From: Labrenzia sp. OB1
Lineage (GTDB): Bacteria > Pseudomonadota > Alphaproteobacteria > Rhizobiales > Stappiaceae
Direction of reading: 5' to 3'
Length of the DNA: 64,000 nt
NCBI RefSeq assembly: GCF_001624695.1
Contig: NZ_JSEP01000017.1
Coordinates: 62,001 to 126,000, forward strand
Of the stretch, positions 60,729 through 64,000 are shown one piece after another; the first letter of the stretch is position 1; each line of letters begins with the position of its first letter. The translations under genes were made by a program, and so were the position numbers. The notes under the pieces were generated by a model. That model ran no database searches. It saw only the letters and a list, made by a program, of their open reading frames with translations, and was not told the DNA's origin.

Positions 60729-60776
60729 GGAAAACATCCTCTTAAAACGGACCTCGCTCGCGAAAGCCAGCCTTAC

Positions 60777-60811
60777 CTCCCGCGGTGGACATCTGCCGCG
60801 GGAGTTTTCGT
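60777..60811 (+). terminator. Rho-independent terminator after the chemoreceptor
   Basis: Stem CTCCCGCGG (60777-60785) pairs with CCGCGGGAG (60796-60804) across a ten-base loop, followed by TTTTCGTTT. Confidence 0.85.
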
Positions 60812-60853
60812 TTCCAGGCTTCTGACACTTCCCGGCAGGTGCCCTGCCCGCTT

Positions 60854-62326
60854 TCACGCATCAACAGTTTGCTCGAGCAAATTGCCCAATGTGTCGACGC
60901 CTGCGGAGATCTGTTCCGGCGTTGCTCCCGCGAAACCGATGATCAGCCCGGATTGTTTGTACTCGCCGAGAAAACACTTGCTGAGTGCAGAGACAGCGAA
61001 GCCTGATCTGTGCATTGCCCGCGCCAGAGCCCGATCGTCGAGTTCTTCTCGAAATGTAAGCGCAACCTGTACGTTGCCGGCCGGTGGCTCGACATCGATC
61101 CAGTTGCCCAGGCGGCCCTTCAGCGCGCTCACGAGCATCTCGCCTCTTTCAAGGTAGACACGCCGGATCAGTTTCAGGTGCTTCTGATAGGCGCCGTTAT
61201 CCATGAAGTTGGCCAGGGCGGCCTGTGCCTGAACGTTGGCGGCACAGCCCATGTTGCGCATGAGTTGCGACAGCGGCTCCACCAGAAGCTCGGGAACGAC
61301 ACAAAAGGCAATGTGCAGACCCGGCATGAGGCTTTTCGAGAAGGTGCCCAGGTAGATGACCTGCCCCTCTCCAGCAAGGCCGTACAGAGCGGCGACAGGA
61401 CGCCCGGAAAACAGAAACTCGCTGTCATAGTCATCTTCCAGAATGACAGCCCCCGCGGAGCGCGCTGCCTCAAGAAGGCCAAGACGCCGGGCAAGCGGCA
61501 TGCGAGCGCCGAGCGGATAGTGATGGGATGGCGTTACGTAAATGAGTTTCGGCGGCCTGTCTCCCGTTGTCATTCCAGCTGCATCCGCCCCTTGCTCATC
61601 CGTGGGCAACGGCCGGATCCTGAACCCTGCGGAGTGAAATGCCGTTCGAGCACCCAGATATCCCGGCTCTTCCAGCCAGACCTCATCTCCGGTGTCCGCA
61701 AGCGCCTGAGACAAGAGAGCCAGACTTGCCTGCATGGAACAGGTGATCAGAATCTGATCGGGATCGGCCCGGACGCCACGCTCTGCCGCCAGATGGCGGG
61801 AAAGCTGCCGCTTCAGGGCGGGAACACCTGAAAAATTCCGGTATTGCAGATCCGCGCTGCGTTCAAGCCTCGCGGCGCGGCGCAGACAGCGCGCCCATTC
61901 CTCATAAGGAAAACAGTCCAGCGCGGGCGCTCCCGGCTGAAGCGACCCGTGACGTGCAACCCAGCCATCTCCGTGGAAATCCACTGCTAGCATCCGGCCG
62001 CGCCGCGACAACGCGGGCATTGAGGAAGGTTCCGGCGTTCCAGCAGACACGCCATCGGGAAACAGCCCTTCCGCGATCCTCGGGGCCGCTCCCGCACGGA
62101 CGGAAATGATGCCTTCTGCCTGCAGAAGCTCGTAAGCGGTGTTCACCGTGTTTCTTGCAACATCAAGGAGCGAAGCCAGGCGGCGGGTCGATGGCAGTCT
62201 TACCCCTGACGGCAACAGGCCAGCCCGCACAGCTTCCCGCAGGCCCCGATAGATTTGTTCCGGCAGGGGAATGTCACCCGACCGGTCGAGGGTCAATATG
62301 CCGTCTGGAAAAACTGGTTCTGTCAT
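60854..62326 (-). CDS. MocR-family PLP-dependent transcriptional regulator
   Basis: A 490-residue fusion of a GntR-type winged helix (residues about 15-80: PLPEQIYRGLREAVRAG, GVRLPSTRRLASLL, VARNTVNTAYELL) with a fold-type I aminotransferase-like domain. The PLP lysine is in YLGTFSKSLMPG and the PLP-binding Asp-Asp-Tyr in ILEDDYDSEF. Such proteins (GabR, PdxR, TauR) sense PLP or amines and usually control a neighbouring divergent gene, here a PNPOx-like gene. Start ATG at 62324-62326; the frame is open upstream. Confidence 0.92.
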   Translation of the reverse strand: MTEPVFPDGILTLDRSGDIPLPEQIYRGLREAVRAGLLPSGVRLPSTRRLASLLDVARNTVNTAYELLQAEGIISVRAGAAPRIAEGLFPDGVSAGTPEPSSMPALSRRGRMLAVDFHGDGWVARHGSLQPGAPALDCFPYEEWARCLRRAARLERSADLQYRNFSGVPALKRQLSRHLAAERGVRADPDQILITCSMQASLALLSQALADTGDEVWLEEPGYLGARTAFHSAGFRIRPLPTDEQGADAAGMTTGDRPPKLIYVTPSHHYPLGARMPLARRLGLLEAARSAGAVILEDDYDSEFLFSGRPVAALYGLAGEGQVIYLGTFSKSLMPGLHIAFCVVPELLVEPLSQLMRNMGCAANVQAQAALANFMDNGAYQKHLKLIRRVYLERGEMLVSALKGRLGNWIDVEPPAGNVQVALTFREELDDRALARAMHRSGFAVSALSKCFLGEYKQSGLIIGFAGATPEQISAGVDTLGNLLEQTVDA

Positions 62327-62340
62327 ATTTCGAAAACCGG

Positions 62341-62400
62341 ACCTTTCATGGATCCAATTTATCGGCGACATCACAAAAAACAAGTTGGATATTGAAAGGG
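62341..62400. promoter_or_regulatory. Inverted repeat between the MocR and PNPOx-like genes
   Basis: Arms at 62341-62360 and 62382-62400 are imperfect reverse complements sharing TTGGAT and GAAAGG. It fills the divergent intergenic region and reaches the ribosome binding site (AAAGGG) of the right-hand gene. Probably the operator of the MocR regulator. Confidence 0.55.
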
Positions 62401-62409
62401 TGACAAGCC

Positions 62410-63099
62410 ATGACGTCCTCGGACAAGACCTCTTCGGAGCAACAGCAATCCATTGACCCGCCGGTTTTCGCCAAAATCCGGCAAATGAAGCGTGGCAGTT
62501 ATGACCGCGACCTCGCCTACGAAATCCTCGACACCGGTCTGATTGCTCACTGCGGCTTCATTCATGAAAACCGACCTATGATCATTCCCATGGCTTATGC
62601 CCGGATCGGCAACAGGCTCTATATCCACGGCGCCAGTACCACGCGCATCATCAAGGCGAATTCCGCCGGTGTGCCTGCCAGTGCGACAGTCACACTGATC
62701 GACGGTCTTGTGGTCGCCCGGGCGGCATTTCATCACTCGATGAATTATCGCTGCGCTGTCGTCCACGGGACAGCAAGACTGGTGGAGGAGCCGAGGGAAC
62801 AGGTAAGAGCGCTCGCGGCCATAACCGACCACCTCTTGCCGGGGCGCTGGAACGAATGCCGTCAGATGCTGCCGAAGGAACACAAGGCGACCGGCGTCCT
62901 CTCACTTGAGATCGAGCACGTTAGCACAAAGGTGCGCACGGGAGGCCCCGTCGATGACAGCGAAGATTTGGGAACGGATGTCTGGGCCGGAATTGTTCCG
63001 ATCACCGAGGCCCTCGGCCAGCCCCTCACCGCGCCCGAAGTACCGGACCACACACCTTTGCCTCCATCCATCTCCGCCGCGCGTCGCAAATTCGCCTAG
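62410..63099 (+). CDS. Pyridoxamine 5'-phosphate oxidase-like flavin-binding protein
   Basis: A 229-residue protein of the split-barrel PNPOx-like superfamily: FIHENRPMIIPMAYARIGNRLYIHGA near the FMN site and LVVARAAFHHSMNYRCAVVHGTARL. Relatives bind FMN or F420 and include NimA-type reductases; the true PNPOx C-terminal motif is absent, so it is probably not the vitamin B6 enzyme. Divergent from a MocR regulator that likely controls it. Confidence 0.85.
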   Translation: MTSSDKTSSEQQQSIDPPVFAKIRQMKRGSYDRDLAYEILDTGLIAHCGFIHENRPMIIPMAYARIGNRLYIHGASTTRIIKANSAGVPASATVTLIDGLVVARAAFHHSMNYRCAVVHGTARLVEEPREQVRALAAITDHLLPGRWNECRQMLPKEHKATGVLSLEIEHVSTKVRTGGPVDDSEDLGTDVWAGIVPITEALGQPLTAPEVPDHTPLPPSISAARRKFA

Positions 63100-63111
63100 G
63101 GCGTTGAACAG

Positions 63112-63146
63112 ACAAAGAAAAACCCCGATGACAATCAACGGGGTTT
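63112..63146. terminator. Terminator between convergent genes
   Basis: Stem AAACCCCG (63120-63127) pairs with CGGGGTTT (63139-63146). On the minus strand the stem is followed by TTTTTCTTTG, so it mainly serves the lytic transglycosylase; on the plus strand it may also end the PNPOx-like transcript. Confidence 0.8.
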
Positions 63147-63194
63147 CACCATCTCGTGGCCGGTTGCCGTTCGCAGAACCAGTACCGCAGCCGA

Positions 63195-63755
63195 TCAGTT
63201 CGAGGCAAGGATCCGTTGGACCTTGCCGCAGTAACGGCGGCTGACCGGGTTCATCCGTTTCGCGAAATGGCCTGCATTGTAACGCAGGATGGTGCCGCAC
63301 AGATCGCCGTTGGCACGATCATGAGCCCCGGCGAGATATTTCATACCCCATTCCAGATTGGTTGCCGGATCGTAGAGCGCCTTGGTCGCCCCTCTATAAC
63401 CGATGCCCCTGGCGGTCGCCGGTTTGATCTGCATCAGTCCGACTTCACCGGCCCTGCCGCGCGCCTTCGGATTGAAGTTGCTTTCCACCTCGACCACCGC
63501 CTTGGCAATCTTGACCGGCACACCGTGCTTGGCAGCCGCCTTGCGGATCAGCTTCGCGTATCTGTCCTTGCGACTGACGGATTTGGCCGACCTGGTGCCT
63601 GTAAGCGCGGCAACCTGGGTTCCCTTGCCCTTGTCGATGATGTGAAGGATCGGTTCGGAACCCGACCCTGTCGCCAGAGCTGCCGGGGCAGAAAGTGTTG
63701 TGGCATAGGCGAAAAGGCATAGTGCGCCAGTAAGTGTCTTCAATGACCGTAACAT
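63195..63755 (-). CDS. Secreted lytic transglycosylase (SLT domain)
   Basis: A 186-residue protein with a signal peptide (about residues 1-28) and an SLT domain that cleaves peptidoglycan glycan strands. The catalytic glutamate is E91 in VVEVESNFNPKA, followed by GEVGLMQIKPATA and the late LRYNAGHFA, all family motifs. Monocistronic; AT-rich upstream region. Confidence 0.92.
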   Translation of the reverse strand: MLRSLKTLTGALCLFAYATTLSAPAALATGSGSEPILHIIDKGKGTQVAALTGTRSAKSVSRKDRYAKLIRKAAAKHGVPVKIAKAVVEVESNFNPKARGRAGEVGLMQIKPATARGIGYRGATKALYDPATNLEWGMKYLAGAHDRANGDLCGTILRYNAGHFAKRMNPVSRRYCGKVQRILASN

Positions 63756-64000
63756 TCAGTCCAGCCCTTTTGGTTATTCGTTGCAATTGAACTCGGGGCG
63801 GAGAAATGACGGAGCTATGGGACCAAAATAGGCGCGTCAAAATCACGAATTATTTCAAATTACTTCAATTTCTTACATGAAATTGGTGCAAAAATTCGTC
63901 AAAGACTGCGGTTTATGGCAAAAAGAGGCCCGAATTCAGGCGCCAGGGAGGCAGTCCTGAGAAAGTTTGTGACACCGCTGAATTTTTATTGCGAAGAAAT
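63756..64000. other. Intergenic end of window
   Basis: AT-rich sequence upstream of the lytic transglycosylase, with no supported gene. A frame opening at ATG 63915 runs off the window end without a ribosome binding site and is not called. Confidence 0.5.

Noticed and set aside
63915..64000. ATG-initiated frame running off the right end of the window
   Set aside because: Only 28 codons visible, no ribosome binding site and no recognisable residues; cannot be supported.

Overview
The window is chromosomal DNA from a high-GC alphaproteobacterium, most likely a marine member of the Hyphomicrobiales such as Roseibium/Labrenzia (Stappiaceae). The order is supported by a circularly permuted two-piece tmRNA with an ANDN-type tag, an alphaproteobacterial SspB, DUF4169 and RHH_4 genes, an FtsZ with a very long linker, and AGAGC-flanked palindromic intergenic repeats. 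The genus is a guess from gene content. No prophage, CRISPR array, intact insertion sequence or tRNA gene was seen.

Region 1-10.5 kb. The minus strand carries the membrane protease regulators hflK and hflC, a DUF2065 gene and the first codons of what is probably a DegP-type protease. Upstream are an ElaA-like acetyltransferase and folA. A four-gene accessory block (TfoX-N, DUF2461, GH1 beta-glucosidase, beta-lactamase-like hydrolase) separates folA from thyA. Divergent from thyA are the permuted ssrA (tmRNA), sspB (the adaptor that delivers ssrA-tagged proteins to ClpXP), DUF4169 and a ribbon-helix-helix gene.

Region 10.5-31.7 kb. Mixed chromosomal genes: a large AsmA-like protein (probably with a CTG start), a GlcD/LDHD-type flavin oxidase, a hotdog thioesterase ending in a MITE-like element, a CLC protein lacking the proton glutamate, a PhyH dioxygenase, an M24 aminopeptidase, a small DUF1127-type protein, prmA, a TPR lipoprotein-sized periplasmic protein, an EnvZ/OmpR-like two-component pair with a divergent repeat protein behind a CtrA-type box, a UvrD/PcrA helicase and a NIT-domain chemoreceptor.

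Region 31.7-58.1 kb. A complete division and cell-wall (dcw) cluster runs right to left: mraZ, rsmH, ftsL, ftsI, murE, murF, mraY, murD, ftsW, murG, murC, murB, ddl, ftsQ, ftsA, ftsZ, then lpxC, bamD, recN and ligA. It makes lipid II from UDP-MurNAc, builds the septal machinery, and ends with lipid A, outer-membrane assembly and DNA repair genes. Upstream of mraZ are 10-bp phased TGGG boxes (probable MraZ operators) and then rnpB, the RNase P RNA, on the same strand.

Region 58.4-64 kb. A secreted Cache-like protein is followed 14 nt later by a methyl-accepting chemotaxis protein. A MocR-type PLP regulator faces a pyridoxamine-phosphate-oxidase-like gene across an inverted repeat. A lytic transglycosylase closes the window. 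The most unusual items are a 263-bp diverged palindrome between ligA and recN, mobile-looking palindromes that supply the stop codons of two genes, and the Cache protein plus chemoreceptor pair.
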